From Tissierellia bacterium (GTDB lineage: Bacteria > Bacillota > Clostridia > Tissierellales > Tepidimicrobiaceae), in assembly GCA_012518745.1 (NCBI GenBank), contig JAAYRM010000142.1, forward strand, positions 1 through 9,316: a stretch of 9,316 nt of DNA. Direction: 5' to 3'. Positions 1 through 6,320 of the stretch are shown piece after piece. The position numbers and the translations under genes are program-made. Positions within the stretch are counted from its first letter, which is position 1. Each line of letters starts with the position of its first letter. The notes beneath the pieces were generated by a model. It was not told where the DNA came from. It saw nothing but the letters and a program-made list of their open reading frames with translations, and searched no databases.

Positions 1-414
1 AAATCCGTTAGGACATGGTGGTGTAGGTGGAATAGGTGCAGTGCCCGTAGGTATACATATTACCTGACCTACCTGTAAATTATTTGGATCTACGCCAGGA
101 TTCGCCCTAATTATAGCATCTGTGCTCACACCAAATCGTTGGCCTAACCTGAAGAAGGTATCCCCCGACCTCACGGTATATAGGAATCCATTGGGGCACG
201 ATGGTGTCGGCGGAGCTGGTGCGGTGCTCGTAGGTATACATATCACCTGACCTATCTGTAAATTGTTTGGATCTACGCCAGGGTTTATCTTCATAATCGC
301 TTCCGCTGTCGTATTATATCTACGTGCTAGTAGAAAAAATGTATCCCCTGATTTTATGGTATAGGGGAAGCTCCCACTAGGACATCTTGTCTTAGTATCC
401 TTTTTCTCCGTCAT
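1..414 (-). CDS. LysM-repeat protein, probable spore-coat type (C-terminus outside window)
   Basis: Reads from the ATG at 414 to the window edge with no stop, giving 138 residues. A Shine-Dalgarno AAAGGTGA precedes the start. Two complete LysM modules are visible (about residues 16-61 and 77-122), and a third begins at CPNGF (134-138). Each shows the LysM core: YT(I/V)xSGDTFF, then a helix such as RRYNTTAEAIM, then NPGVDPNNLQ(I/V)GQVICIP. Each module is bracketed by a Cys in C-P-(S/N)-G before it and a Cys in ICIP at its end (C11/C59, C73/C120), joined by Thr/Pro/Ala linkers. LysM domains bind N-acetylglucosamine polymers such as peptidoglycan. There is no signal peptide, so export by Sec is unlikely; with the sigma-K-like promoter this suggests a mother-cell spore-coat or cortex-associated protein (inference). 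It is a close paralogue of the next gene upstream. Confidence 0.88.
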   Translation of the reverse strand, partial: MTEKKDTKTRCPSGSFPYTIKSGDTFFLLARRYNTTAEAIMKINPGVDPNNLQIGQVICIPTSTAPAPPTPSCPNGFLYTVRSGDTFFRLGQRFGVSTDAIIRANPGVDPNNLQVGQVICIPTGTAPIPPTPPCPNGF

Positions 415-450
415 AAAAATCACCTTTCTTTCATATATTTATCTGCACTA

Positions 451-477
451 TATACTATGCGGAATATATGAATATGT
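451..477 (-). promoter_or_regulatory. Sigma-K-like promoter of left LysM gene
   Basis: On the minus strand AC (477-476), 16 bases, then CATAGTATA (459-451) fit the sigma-K consensus AC-N16/17-CATANNNTA described in Bacillus. Transcription would start near 444, about 30 bases before the ATG at 414. The element is repeated in front of the paralogue at the same spacing. The sigma-E -10 (CATACANT) fits less well. The match is by eye and sigma-K assignment is inference. Confidence 0.55.
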
Positions 478-484
478 TCAGAAA

Positions 485-507
485 TAAAAAGGAGCATTGC
501 TGCTCCT
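485..507 (-). terminator. Intrinsic terminator after second LysM gene
   Basis: Read on the minus strand, AGGAGCA-GCAA-TGCTCCT forms a perfect 7-bp stem with a 4-base loop, followed directly by TTTTTA. It starts 13 bases after the stop codon of the 520-1059 gene, so the two LysM genes are separate transcription units. Confidence 0.85.
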
Positions 508-519
508 CTTATTGCTGTA

Positions 520-1059
520 TCAACGGATTGGTATACATATTATTTGCCCTATCTGTAGGTTGTTTGGATTTACACCTGGGTTAGCCCTCATTATAGCATC
601 CACAGTTACATTATATCGTTGGCTTAATATATAGAAGGTGTCCCCTGATCTTATCTGATAATGAAACCCATTTTGACATGGCGGTGTGGGCGTAGTATGT
701 GTCGGGATGCATATTACCTGGCCTATCTGTAGGTTATTTGGATTGACGCCAGGATTGGCCCTGATTATAGCATCCACGCCTACGCCAAATTGTTGGCCTA
801 ACCTGAAGAAGGTATCCCCTGACCTTATGGTATATAGAAACCCATTAGGACATGGTGGTGTGGGTGCGGTATGCGCGGGTATGCATATTACCTGACCTAT
901 TTGAAGCCTATGGGGATCAATCCCCGGATTTAGCGCCATAATGGCCTCTACACTAGTACCATATCTACTGGCCAATATGAATAGCGTATCCCCTTGTACA
1001 ATGGTATAGGCAAAACTTCCTGCAGGGCATCTCTGTGCTATATTATAGTTCTGATCCAT
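520..1059 (-). CDS. Three-module LysM protein, probable spore-coat type
   Basis: A 179-residue protein starting MDQNYNIAQRC. I chose the ATG at 1059 because GGGAAAGGTGA sits just before it and because it aligns with the paralogue; an in-frame start 12 codons upstream has no such site. Three LysM modules cover about residues 16-61, 74-119 and 132-177, each with (V/S)GDT(L/F)(F/Y), a helix ending EAIM, DAII or DAIM, and NPG(I/V)(D/N)PxxLQIGQ(V/I)ICIP. Cysteines flank every module (C11/C59, C70/C117, C128/C175), which would allow one disulfide or crosslink per module. Linkers are short, T-A/T-P-T-P-P. The protein ends two residues after the last module. There is no signal peptide or membrane segment. 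LysM folds bind GlcNAc-containing glycans; a spore-coat/cortex role is inferred from promoter type and lack of export signal. An alternative is a cytoplasmically stored cell-wall binder. Confidence 0.9.
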   Translation of the reverse strand: MDQNYNIAQRCPAGSFAYTIVQGDTLFILASRYGTSVEAIMALNPGIDPHRLQIGQVICIPAHTAPTPPCPNGFLYTIRSGDTFFRLGQQFGVGVDAIIRANPGVNPNNLQIGQVICIPTHTTPTPPCQNGFHYQIRSGDTFYILSQRYNVTVDAIMRANPGVNPNNLQIGQIICIPIR

Positions 1060-1097
1060 TATAATCACCTTTCCCTTTCTATTATCTACCTGCACTA

Positions 1098-1124
1098 TAT
1101 TCTATGCATAGAAGATAAAGGTGT
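1098..1124 (-). promoter_or_regulatory. Sigma-K-like promoter of three-module LysM gene
   Basis: Minus strand: AC (1124-1123), exactly 16 bases, then CATAGAATA (1106-1098), fitting AC-N16-CATANNNTA. It lies in the 80-base gap after the permease-ferredoxin gene and 39 bases upstream of the ATG at 1059. It is nearly identical in the core (GCATAGWATATAGTGCAG) to the promoter of the paralogue at 451-477, while flanking bases differ, which suggests selection on the element. Confidence 0.55.
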
Positions 1125-1139
1125 TAAAGATCATAGACT

Positions 1140-1856
1140 TTATTTGCTTATAGCTATAGCCCGTGTAGGACATTTTTCTTCAGCTTTATCTACATCATCA
1201 TCTACTCCGCCATGAATATTTTCATCTATTGCTATAGCCCTATTATTTTCGATTTCAAAATACCCAGGAGCTATCTTAGCGCATATTCCACAACCGATAC
1301 AATACTCCTCTTTGATTAGGATCTTCCCGTGTTCAATCGCCTCTTCTTCTATAGGAATATCATCCCTTTTTACCACCTTGGATACCATGTATCCCATTAT
1401 GATTATCCCAATAGTGGTAAAAACCCATCTTATAGCCATAAACTTTGGACTTAGAAACCTAGCTTCATTGGCCAGCATGGGTATCTTGATTACCGCCCAC
1501 GAGCTCAAGATTACCACGATATTGAATATACTTGCTCCTTTTCGCAATAAGGTCTTGCATACTGGAAAAGCGGCATATATTGGCCCCGCGGAAATGCTTC
1601 CGAGGAATATGGATATAAAAGAACCCTTTACCCCCGACCCATCCCCAAGGTAATCCATTATCGTTTCCTGGGGTATCCAGGTATCTATTAATGCGGTAAG
1701 CAAAAATACCAACGGCATAACCGTAAGCATCTCCTTGATATAATAACCGCTATTCTTTATGGACAGAATTGCCTTCTCCTTGTTAATAATGAACAATCCG
1801 ATATATGCGATAACTACAAATGCTAGAAAACCATTTTTCCTCAATCTCTTCATCAT
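1140..1856 (-). CDS. COG0701-type permease half with C-terminal [4Fe-4S] ferredoxin domain
   Basis: A 238-residue protein with about five hydrophobic segments (roughly 9-25, 41-61, 80-97, 106-124, 141-160), then a soluble tail. The membrane part carries the pattern P-x-E-x-I-x-x-YLG, a glycine-rich helix ending AAFPVC, KGASI, and a helix ending ANEARFL, as I recognise in the COG0701/DUF318 (ArsP-like) permeases. The tail (about 178-238) holds C186-x2-C189-x2-C192 and C229-P, the ligand set of a single-cluster [4Fe-4S] ferredoxin. The start ATG at 1856 overlaps the upstream gene's stop (ATGA), with GGGAGTGATATT before it, so the two halves are translationally coupled. Known COG0701 proteins carry two such repeats in one chain; here they are split. 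The substrate is not evident; members include organoarsenical efflux permeases, but nothing here shows arsenic specificity. No clear terminator follows. Confidence 0.78.
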   Translation of the reverse strand: MMKRLRKNGFLAFVVIAYIGLFIINKEKAILSIKNSGYYIKEMLTVMPLVFLLTALIDTWIPQETIMDYLGDGSGVKGSFISIFLGSISAGPIYAAFPVCKTLLRKGASIFNIVVILSSWAVIKIPMLANEARFLSPKFMAIRWVFTTIGIIIMGYMVSKVVKRDDIPIEEEAIEHGKILIKEEYCIGCGICAKIAPGYFEIENNRAIAIDENIHGGVDDDVDKAEEKCPTRAIAISK

Positions 1857-2335
1857 AATATCACTCCCATAGCCAATGCGATCAATATAGCAAATACAAA
1901 GCTTATGCCATTTCTTGCAATAGCAAATCTTCTGCCAAATTCCCGGCTCTCTAGATTAAAGGTAACGATCCCCACCATGGTTAAGGTCGTTAAAAATGCT
2001 ACCGATGGAACTATGCTTGCCCCCATATCCACTATGGAACCAATTAGCGGAAATGCAACAAAAGCCGGTATGAGGGTAATGGTTCCTATTAGAGCTGAGA
2101 CAATTGTGGCGATCAGGGTGTTTGAACTACCTAGGTATTCCTTAATCATTTCGGGCGGTATAAGGGTTAAGATCAATCCTATTAGGAATAGAATTCCAAT
2201 TATCTGCCCTAGCATATTGCCCATCATGTTCTTAGACTTTTTCATGGATTTCAATGTCCTGTTTTTATCCCTTTTCATAGATATGATGAACCACGATACG
2301 GTGATTATCCATAGTCCCTTGGTGAAAATATCCAT
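1853..2335 (-). CDS. COG0701-type permease, N-terminal half
   Basis: A 160-residue membrane protein with about five hydrophobic segments (roughly 4-20, 43-60, 71-92, 106-126, 143-160) and a basic stretch around 21-37. It aligns by eye with the membrane part of the downstream gene: IPPEMIKEYLG against IPQETIMDYLG, AFP against AFP, DMGASI against RKGASI, LESREF against ANEARF. The two proteins therefore look like the two repeat halves of one permease made as separate chains, probably a heterodimer. The ATG at 2335 has a strong AAAGGAGATG site. The gene is divergent from the CRP/FNR regulator at 2428, with only 92 bases between start codons, so regulation by that protein is plausible. It has no cysteine and no cofactor domain of its own. 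Substrate unknown. Confidence 0.75.
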   Translation of the reverse strand: MDIFTKGLWIITVSWFIISMKRDKNRTLKSMKKSKNMMGNMLGQIIGILFLIGLILTLIPPEMIKEYLGSSNTLIATIVSALIGTITLIPAFVAFPLIGSIVDMGASIVPSVAFLTTLTMVGIVTFNLESREFGRRFAIARNGISFVFAILIALAMGVIL

Positions 2336-2382
2336 CTATTCATCTCCTTTGCTTTTCCGTTCTTCTATAGCATAGTTGATAA

Positions 2383-2391
2383 TGATATAAT
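2383..2391 (+). promoter_or_regulatory. Extended -10 promoter of CRP/FNR regulator
   Basis: TGATATAAT is a consensus extended -10 (TGN-TATAAT) for the housekeeping sigma factor. No good -35 is seen 17 bases upstream, which an extended -10 can tolerate. Transcription would begin at about 2397-2399, giving a leader of about 30 bases before the GTG at 2428. Confidence 0.6.
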
Positions 2392-2395
2392 ACAA

Positions 2396-2411
2396 AGTAA
2401 CTATGGTTACT
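2396..2411. promoter_or_regulatory. Perfect dyad operator, AGTAAC-N4-GTTACT
   Basis: A perfect inverted repeat with 6-bp arms and a TATG spacer. The 5-4-5 core has the geometry of FNR-type sites (TTGAT-N4-ATCAA) but a different half-site. It overlaps the predicted start of transcription of the adjacent CRP/FNR gene, the position expected for autorepression, and lies 61 bases upstream of the divergent permease start. The likely ligand is the product of the gene at 2428 (inference). Confidence 0.55.
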
Positions 2412-2427
2412 ATTGGGAGGTTTTCTT

Positions 2428-3111
2428 GTGAATTTTAAAAAATATAAAGATTTAATCAGGTATACATATCTATTTAATCAGCTGTCCTTAGATAATATAT
2501 CTACTCTATTCTCCGGGGATCAGCATCAGGTTAGGCATTATGGGAAAAACTCCATAATCTATTTGCAAAATGAAGTTTGTAATACGGTGGATATCATATT
2601 GGATGGGGGTGTGGATATCCAGAAGATAGATGAAAGTGGAGATATATTGACCATAGTCACCTATACCTCTGGGGATATAATGGGGGCTAATCTAGCCTTT
2701 TCGAAAACTAATCGATATCCTATGACCGTCATCTCTAGCTCTAAAACCACGATTCTACATATGAATAAAAATCTGATATTGGACCTATGCCAAGCCGACA
2801 GGGGGTTTCTCATCAGGTTCCTAGAATCCCTATCCCATAAGGCCTTAATCCTCACGGATAAGATCAAATTCATATCCATGAAGACCATTAGGGATAAGAT
2901 AATAGAATTCTTAACCTATGAATATCACCTTCAGAATAGCCCTGTAATTAAACTACAGGTTACCAAGAAGGAGCTAGCTGAAAGGTTCGGCGTTCAAAGG
3001 CCTTCGCTTTTCAGGGAGTTGAGAAAGATGAAGGAAGATGGGCTGATCGATTACGATTCCCGTAGTGTAAAAATAATGGATATGGACCTATTAAAAAAGC
3101 ATACCGACTGA
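2428..3111 (+). CDS. CRP/FNR-family transcriptional regulator
   Basis: A 227-residue protein starting at GTG 2428, chosen because GGGAGG lies 7 bases before it; the open frame extends 5 codons further upstream only through the ribosome site itself. The cyclic-nucleotide-like beta-barrel spans about residues 15-125 (with SGDIMGANLAFS near 81-92), followed by the long dimer helix (about 126-165) and a winged helix-turn-helix (about 177-215, TKKELAERFGVQRPSLFREL). Only two cysteines are present (C51, C121) and there is no N-terminal cysteine cluster, so it is not an FNR-type iron-sulfur sensor; the ligand is unknown. It is divergent from the split permease and followed 112 bases later by a DUF438-hemerythrin gene. 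This setting resembles CRP/FNR proteins that answer NO or redox stress in clostridia, but that role is inference. Confidence 0.85.
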   Translation: MNFKKYKDLIRYTYLFNQLSLDNISTLFSGDQHQVRHYGKNSIIYLQNEVCNTVDIILDGGVDIQKIDESGDILTIVTYTSGDIMGANLAFSKTNRYPMTVISSSKTTILHMNKNLILDLCQADRGFLIRFLESLSHKALILTDKIKFISMKTIRDKIIEFLTYEYHLQNSPVIKLQVTKKELAERFGVQRPSLFRELRKMKEDGLIDYDSRSVKIMDMDLLKKHTD

Positions 3112-3175
3112 GTTGCTGATTTTATTATCAACCCATTGGGTAATATATATGTAGTATGATGATTGATATATCTAG

Positions 3176-3190
3176 GTTCAATTAATGAAC
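3176..3190. promoter_or_regulatory. Inverted repeat GTTCA-N5-TGAAC in leader of hemerythrin gene
   Basis: GTTCAATTAATGAAC has perfect 5-bp arms and ends 33 bases before the ATG at 3224. A possible -10 (TATGAT, 3155-3160) lies just upstream without a convincing -35, so the dyad would sit early in the transcript. Its half-site differs from the dyad at 2396-2411, so the same regulator need not bind both. Short AT-rich dyads can occur by chance. Confidence 0.3.
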
Positions 3191-3223
3191 TGAAATAATA
3201 AATAAAATTGTGAGGTGATATAT

Positions 3224-4432
3224 ATGAGTGAACTTATCAATAATAGGGAGCATAGGCAGGAGATCTTAAAGGAGGTCATACGTCAATTACATGCTGGCAA
3301 AACGGTTGAGGAGGTAAAGGAACAGTTTGCCGAAGCAATTGAAGGCGTATCCCCATCGGAAATCTCAGCTATGGAGACGCAATTGGTTAAAGAGGGACTA
3401 CCTATCGAGGAGATACAGCATCTATGTAATGTTCATGCAGCGGTATTTAAGGGTTCCATCGAGGAGATACATCACCCTGATGAAATCCCCGGTCATCCAA
3501 TCCACACCTTCAAGGAGGAGAATCGCGCCATCGAGGCATATATAGATGACCATTTAGGCCCTAATCTCGAGGCCTTTAAATCGGAGGATTCCAAGGACAA
3601 TATCCATTCCCTGATAGAAGATATCAACCTGCTATGGGATATCGATAAGCATTATAGCAGGAAGGAGAACCTTATCTTCCCGTATCTAGAACGATATGGA
3701 ATTACGGCTCCACCCCAGGTGATGTGGGGGGTTGATGATGAGATTAGAGCGGAATTGAAGGGCATTAAGTTGATGCTAACGGATTATAAGGGGAATAAAG
3801 ATGAGATATTAGATCGGATTGACGATATGATCCACGAGATAAAGGAAATGATATATAAGGAGGAGAAGATATTATTTCCCATGGCGTTGGAGACCCTAAC
3901 CGAGGATGAATGGTTCGTCATCTATGATGAATCCGATGAAATAGGCTATGCCATAATATCACCTGATGTTGAATGGCGATTAAGACGGGATAATGATAGG
4001 GTGCAAGAGGATGATCTGGCATCTAATAATGTACGATTTGATGCAGGCTCCCTCACCCCTAAGCAGATAAACGCCATATTCAACCATATGCCGGTAGAGA
4101 TGACCTTTATAGATGAAAACGATGTGGTCAGATACTTTTCCAAGGGGGAGGAGAGGATATTTCCACGAACTAGAGCTGTTATAGGTAGGACCGTTCAAAA
4201 TTGCCATCCACCAGCTAGTGTTGATATCGTAGAGAGCATATTAAGTGATTTTAAGGCGGGTAAGAAGGATGATGAAAGGTTCTGGATTAAGATGGGGGAT
4301 CTATATGTCCTGATTTCCTATTTCGCAGTAAGGGATGAGGATGGAAATTATATGGGCACGCTGGAATTCTCCCAAAACATAGCCCCGATCCAGGAGATCA
4401 AGGGCGAGAAAAGACTATTATCAGACGAATAG
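3224..4432 (+). CDS. DUF438 - hemerythrin HHE - PAS protein
   Basis: A 402-residue cytoplasmic protein starting at ATG 3224, preceded by GAGGTGA; a GTG three codons upstream overlaps that site and is rejected. Domains in order: DUF438 (about 12-82, with HLCNVHAAVF at 66-75), a hemerythrin-like HHE bundle (about 88-230) with candidate iron ligands H94, E98, H143, E148 and E213/E214 and the family strings RKENLIFPYLE and EEKILFP, then a PAS domain (about 280-395) with the family motif QNCHPP at 325-330. This is the COG2461 architecture. Hemerythrin bundles bind O2 or NO at a non-heme diiron site; the PAS could sense or transmit. There is no kinase, HTH or output domain, so the effector is unclear. 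It follows the CRP/FNR gene on the same strand. It ends just before a strong hairpin shared with the convergent hom gene. Confidence 0.9.
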   Translation: MSELINNREHRQEILKEVIRQLHAGKTVEEVKEQFAEAIEGVSPSEISAMETQLVKEGLPIEEIQHLCNVHAAVFKGSIEEIHHPDEIPGHPIHTFKEENRAIEAYIDDHLGPNLEAFKSEDSKDNIHSLIEDINLLWDIDKHYSRKENLIFPYLERYGITAPPQVMWGVDDEIRAELKGIKLMLTDYKGNKDEILDRIDDMIHEIKEMIYKEEKILFPMALETLTEDEWFVIYDESDEIGYAIISPDVEWRLRRDNDRVQEDDLASNNVRFDAGSLTPKQINAIFNHMPVEMTFIDENDVVRYFSKGEERIFPRTRAVIGRTVQNCHPPASVDIVESILSDFKAGKKDDERFWIKMGDLYVLISYFAVRDEDGNYMGTLEFSQNIAPIQEIKGEKRLLSDE

Positions 4433-4435
4433 TAT

Positions 4436-4459
4436 AAGGATGGGCCTAGGCCCATCCTT
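4436..4459. terminator. Palindromic hairpin between convergent genes
   Basis: Arms AAGGATGGGC and GCCCATCCTT with a CTAG loop form a perfect 10-bp stem, 3 bases after the stop of the hemerythrin gene and 3 bases before the stop of hom. No long T tract follows on either side, so it may act as a weak bidirectional terminator or a 3' end stabiliser. Confidence 0.65.
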
Positions 4460-4462
4460 GAG

Positions 4463-5749
4463 TTATTCATCAACCCCATTTTCCACCCTGATTAAATTGG
4501 CTATCTCTACTACCTCTTCAATGGATAGTATATCTTCCATGGCTTCTTGTATATTACCCTCCCTACTATTATGGGTAATGAATACCAGGGATACCGTTGG
4601 GGTTTTTCTCCCTTTTTGAATTACCGATGATAAGCTTACATTGTTTTTACCGAATTTAGATGCAATCTTCCCCAATACTCCGGGCTTGTCCTTTACCATT
4701 ATCCTTATATAATACTTGCATACAGTTTCCTCCATAGGCTTTACGAGCTTCTCATCCCTGGAATTCGAAATATAGTAGATATTATTCCTATTCTTGACTA
4801 TATCTATGATATCCCCTACCACTGCACTACCCGTAGGCATATCCCCCGCTCCTCTTCCGTAGAACATCAGGTCACCCACGGCATTCCCCTTGAGGAATAC
4901 GGCATTGAATACATCTCCAACGGATGCCAATGGATGCTCTAGGGGTATAAAGGTTGGATGGACCCTCATCTCGATATCTCCACCCCTATCCTTACCTATA
5001 GCCAGGAGCTTTATAGCATATCCCAGTTCCTTAGCATATTCTATATCTATTGGCTGTATATTGGTTATTCCTTCCCGATATACGCTGGATAGTTCTATAT
5101 CCGTCCCAAACGATAGGATGCCCAATATTGTCAGCTTGTGTGCAGCATCATATCCCTCCACATCCGCGGTCGGATCCAACTCCGCATACCCCTTATCCTG
5201 GGCTTCCTTCAGCACGCTTTCGAAATCAACTCCTTCTTTGGCCATCTTGGTTAGAATATAGTTTGTGGTCCCGTTCACTATGCCCATGACCTCTTCCACC
5301 CTATTGCCCGCTAGACTTTCCCTTATGCTGGATAATACGGGAATTCCGCCAGCGACACTTGCCTCATATAGGAACATAACCCCTTTGGATTTAGATTTTT
5401 TAAATATCTCCTTGCCATGATCGGCTATTAAGGCCTTATTTGCGGAAACCACATGCTTGCCAGCATCCATAGATTTCAATATGTATTCCCTAGCCGGTTC
5501 TATACCCCCCATCACCTCTACTACGATATCTATCCCATCATCCGATAGGATATCCTCAAAATCATCGGTATATAGCTCGTCAGGGGCATCTACATCCCTC
5601 TGCTTCCCTAGATCCTTAACCAGTATTTTGGATACTTCTATCTCATAGCCACAATTTCTGATTATCTCATCCCTATTGGTCTTCAGTATCTTCCAGACCC
5701 CCGATCCCACCGTACCCATTCCAAGTAACCCTATTTTAACCTTCTCCAT
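4463..5749 (-). CDS. hom: Homoserine dehydrogenase with C-terminal ACT domain
   Basis: A 428-residue enzyme reducing aspartate semialdehyde to homoserine with NAD(P)H, the branch step to threonine, methionine and isoleucine. The Rossmann motif G10-M-G12-T-V-G15-S-G17 is intact. Further family marks are VSANKALIADHG (101-112, K106), GIVNGTTNYIL (156-166), and AELDPTADVEGYDAAHKL (189-206), which holds the catalytic acidic residues and K205. The ACT domain (about 347-421, with DKPGVLGKIA) is the usual site of threonine feedback in Gram-positive enzymes. Length is normal. The ATG at 5749 is preceded by GGAGGG. It lies 28 bases downstream of the thrR-like gene and is probably co-transcribed with it. 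thrC and thrB do not follow; a hairpin closes the unit. Confidence 0.97.
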   Translation of the reverse strand: MEKVKIGLLGMGTVGSGVWKILKTNRDEIIRNCGYEIEVSKILVKDLGKQRDVDAPDELYTDDFEDILSDDGIDIVVEVMGGIEPAREYILKSMDAGKHVVSANKALIADHGKEIFKKSKSKGVMFLYEASVAGGIPVLSSIRESLAGNRVEEVMGIVNGTTNYILTKMAKEGVDFESVLKEAQDKGYAELDPTADVEGYDAAHKLTILGILSFGTDIELSSVYREGITNIQPIDIEYAKELGYAIKLLAIGKDRGGDIEMRVHPTFIPLEHPLASVGDVFNAVFLKGNAVGDLMFYGRGAGDMPTGSAVVGDIIDIVKNRNNIYYISNSRDEKLVKPMEETVCKYYIRIMVKDKPGVLGKIASKFGKNNVSLSSVIQKGRKTPTVSLVFITHNSREGNIQEAMEDILSIEEVVEIANLIRVENGVDE

Positions 5750-5777
5750 ATATATCCCTCCACCATATTTTTATATC

Positions 5778-6227
5778 CTATTCCCTTGCTAAAAGACTTA
5801 CCTCATTGACACCCTCTATCCACTCCAATTTTGATAGGAGTTCCTGAACCCCGACAATCAATTTCTTGACCTCGATGGCTATGGTAACATTGGCCACGCC
5901 ATGAATTGGTATACTCTGATTTATGGTCAGAATATTGGCACCCAGCCTTGCAAGCTCATTTAACACCTTGGATAGTATTCCCTTGCGATGGCTTAGGAGC
6001 AGATGAATGGTTATGATCTTCCCTTCGTCGATCTCATAAAATGGGAAGATATAATCCCTATATTTATAGTATGCACTCCTGCTCATCCCCACCATCTCTA
6101 CAGCCTCATGAACCGTATTAGCCTTTCCCTTTTCCAATAGTTCCTTTGCCTCTATGGTCTTCGATAGTACTACTGGTAGAATCCTCTTATCTACTATATA
6201 TCGGGTACCATCACTATCACCATCCAT
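5778..6227 (-). CDS. thrR: ThrR/PheB-like ACT-domain regulator (UPF0735 family)
   Basis: A 149-residue protein starting at ATG 6227, chosen because AGGGAGG lies 6 bases before it and because the family is about 147 residues; an upstream in-frame ATG at 6284 would add 19 residues with no ribosome site and would start upstream of the likely transcript start. Residues about 36-58 (ANTVHEAVEMVGMSRSAYYKYRD) form a helix-turn-helix, and about 72-147 an ACT domain (LLSHRKGILSKVLNELARLGANILTI). In Bacillus subtilis the family member ThrR (formerly PheB) represses threonine biosynthesis genes. Its place directly upstream of hom fits threonine-responsive control of this operon. Many genomes annotate it only as an ACT-domain protein. 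Confidence 0.88.
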   Translation of the reverse strand: MDGDSDGTRYIVDKRILPVVLSKTIEAKELLEKGKANTVHEAVEMVGMSRSAYYKYRDYIFPFYEIDEGKIITIHLLLSHRKGILSKVLNELARLGANILTINQSIPIHGVANVTIAIEVKKLIVGVQELLSKLEWIEGVNEVSLLARE

Positions 6228-6256
6228 ACTATGCCTCCCTCTTTGTCCCCACTCGG

Positions 6257-6270
6257 TGTACATATGTGCA
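6257..6270. promoter_or_regulatory. Possible ThrR operator, imperfect palindrome
   Basis: TGTACATATGTGCA pairs at 6 of 7 positions and lies just downstream of the predicted transcription start of the thrR-hom unit, where a bound repressor would block transcription. Assignment to ThrR is inference from position alone. Confidence 0.3.
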
Positions 6271-6282
6271 TGCGATGTGAAC

Positions 6283-6311
6283 ATCTTAACATATTTATCC
6301 TTTCATTGCAA
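6283..6311 (-). promoter_or_regulatory. Promoter of thrR-hom operon
   Basis: Minus strand: TTGCAA (-35, 6311-6306), 17 bases, TAAGAT (-10, 6288-6283), with TG one base upstream of the -10 (extended type). Predicted start near 6276, leaving a leader of about 50 bases. No T-box or riboswitch fits in this short leader. Confidence 0.5.
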
Positions 6312-6320
6312 TAGAAAAAT

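Larger units (their letters stand above)
1..1124 (-). repeat. Tandem duplication of LysM gene plus promoter
   Basis: Two neighbouring minus-strand genes (1-414, incomplete, and 520-1059) share their module order, linkers, leader and promoter. Both leaders contain CATAG(T/A)ATATAGTGCAG at nearly the same distance from the start codon (37 and 39 bases from the end of the -10 element) and both use an AAAGGTGATT ribosome site. Within each gene the LysM module repeats at DNA level with a period of roughly 175-186 bases. This points to a gene-plus-promoter duplication and to module duplication inside the genes. Confidence 0.75.

Noticed and set aside
686..895. Plus-strand open frames opposite the LysM genes and other genes
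   Set aside because: They mirror repeats or codon structure of the minus-strand genes, lack ribosome sites and give no recognisable protein.
1..1059. Regularly spaced repeats resembling a CRISPR array
   Set aside because: The period of about 180 bases and the translation show that these are LysM coding modules, with no short identical repeats and unique spacers.
3112..3132. Possible hairpin GTTG...CAAC directly after the CRP/FNR gene
   Set aside because: The stem has a mismatch and a wobble pair, is AT-rich and is not followed by a T tract, so it is not supported as a terminator.
6228..6284. Longer thrR start at 6284 (MFTSHAHMY...)
   Set aside because: No ribosome site, would lie upstream of the predicted transcript start and overlap the -10, and exceeds family length.
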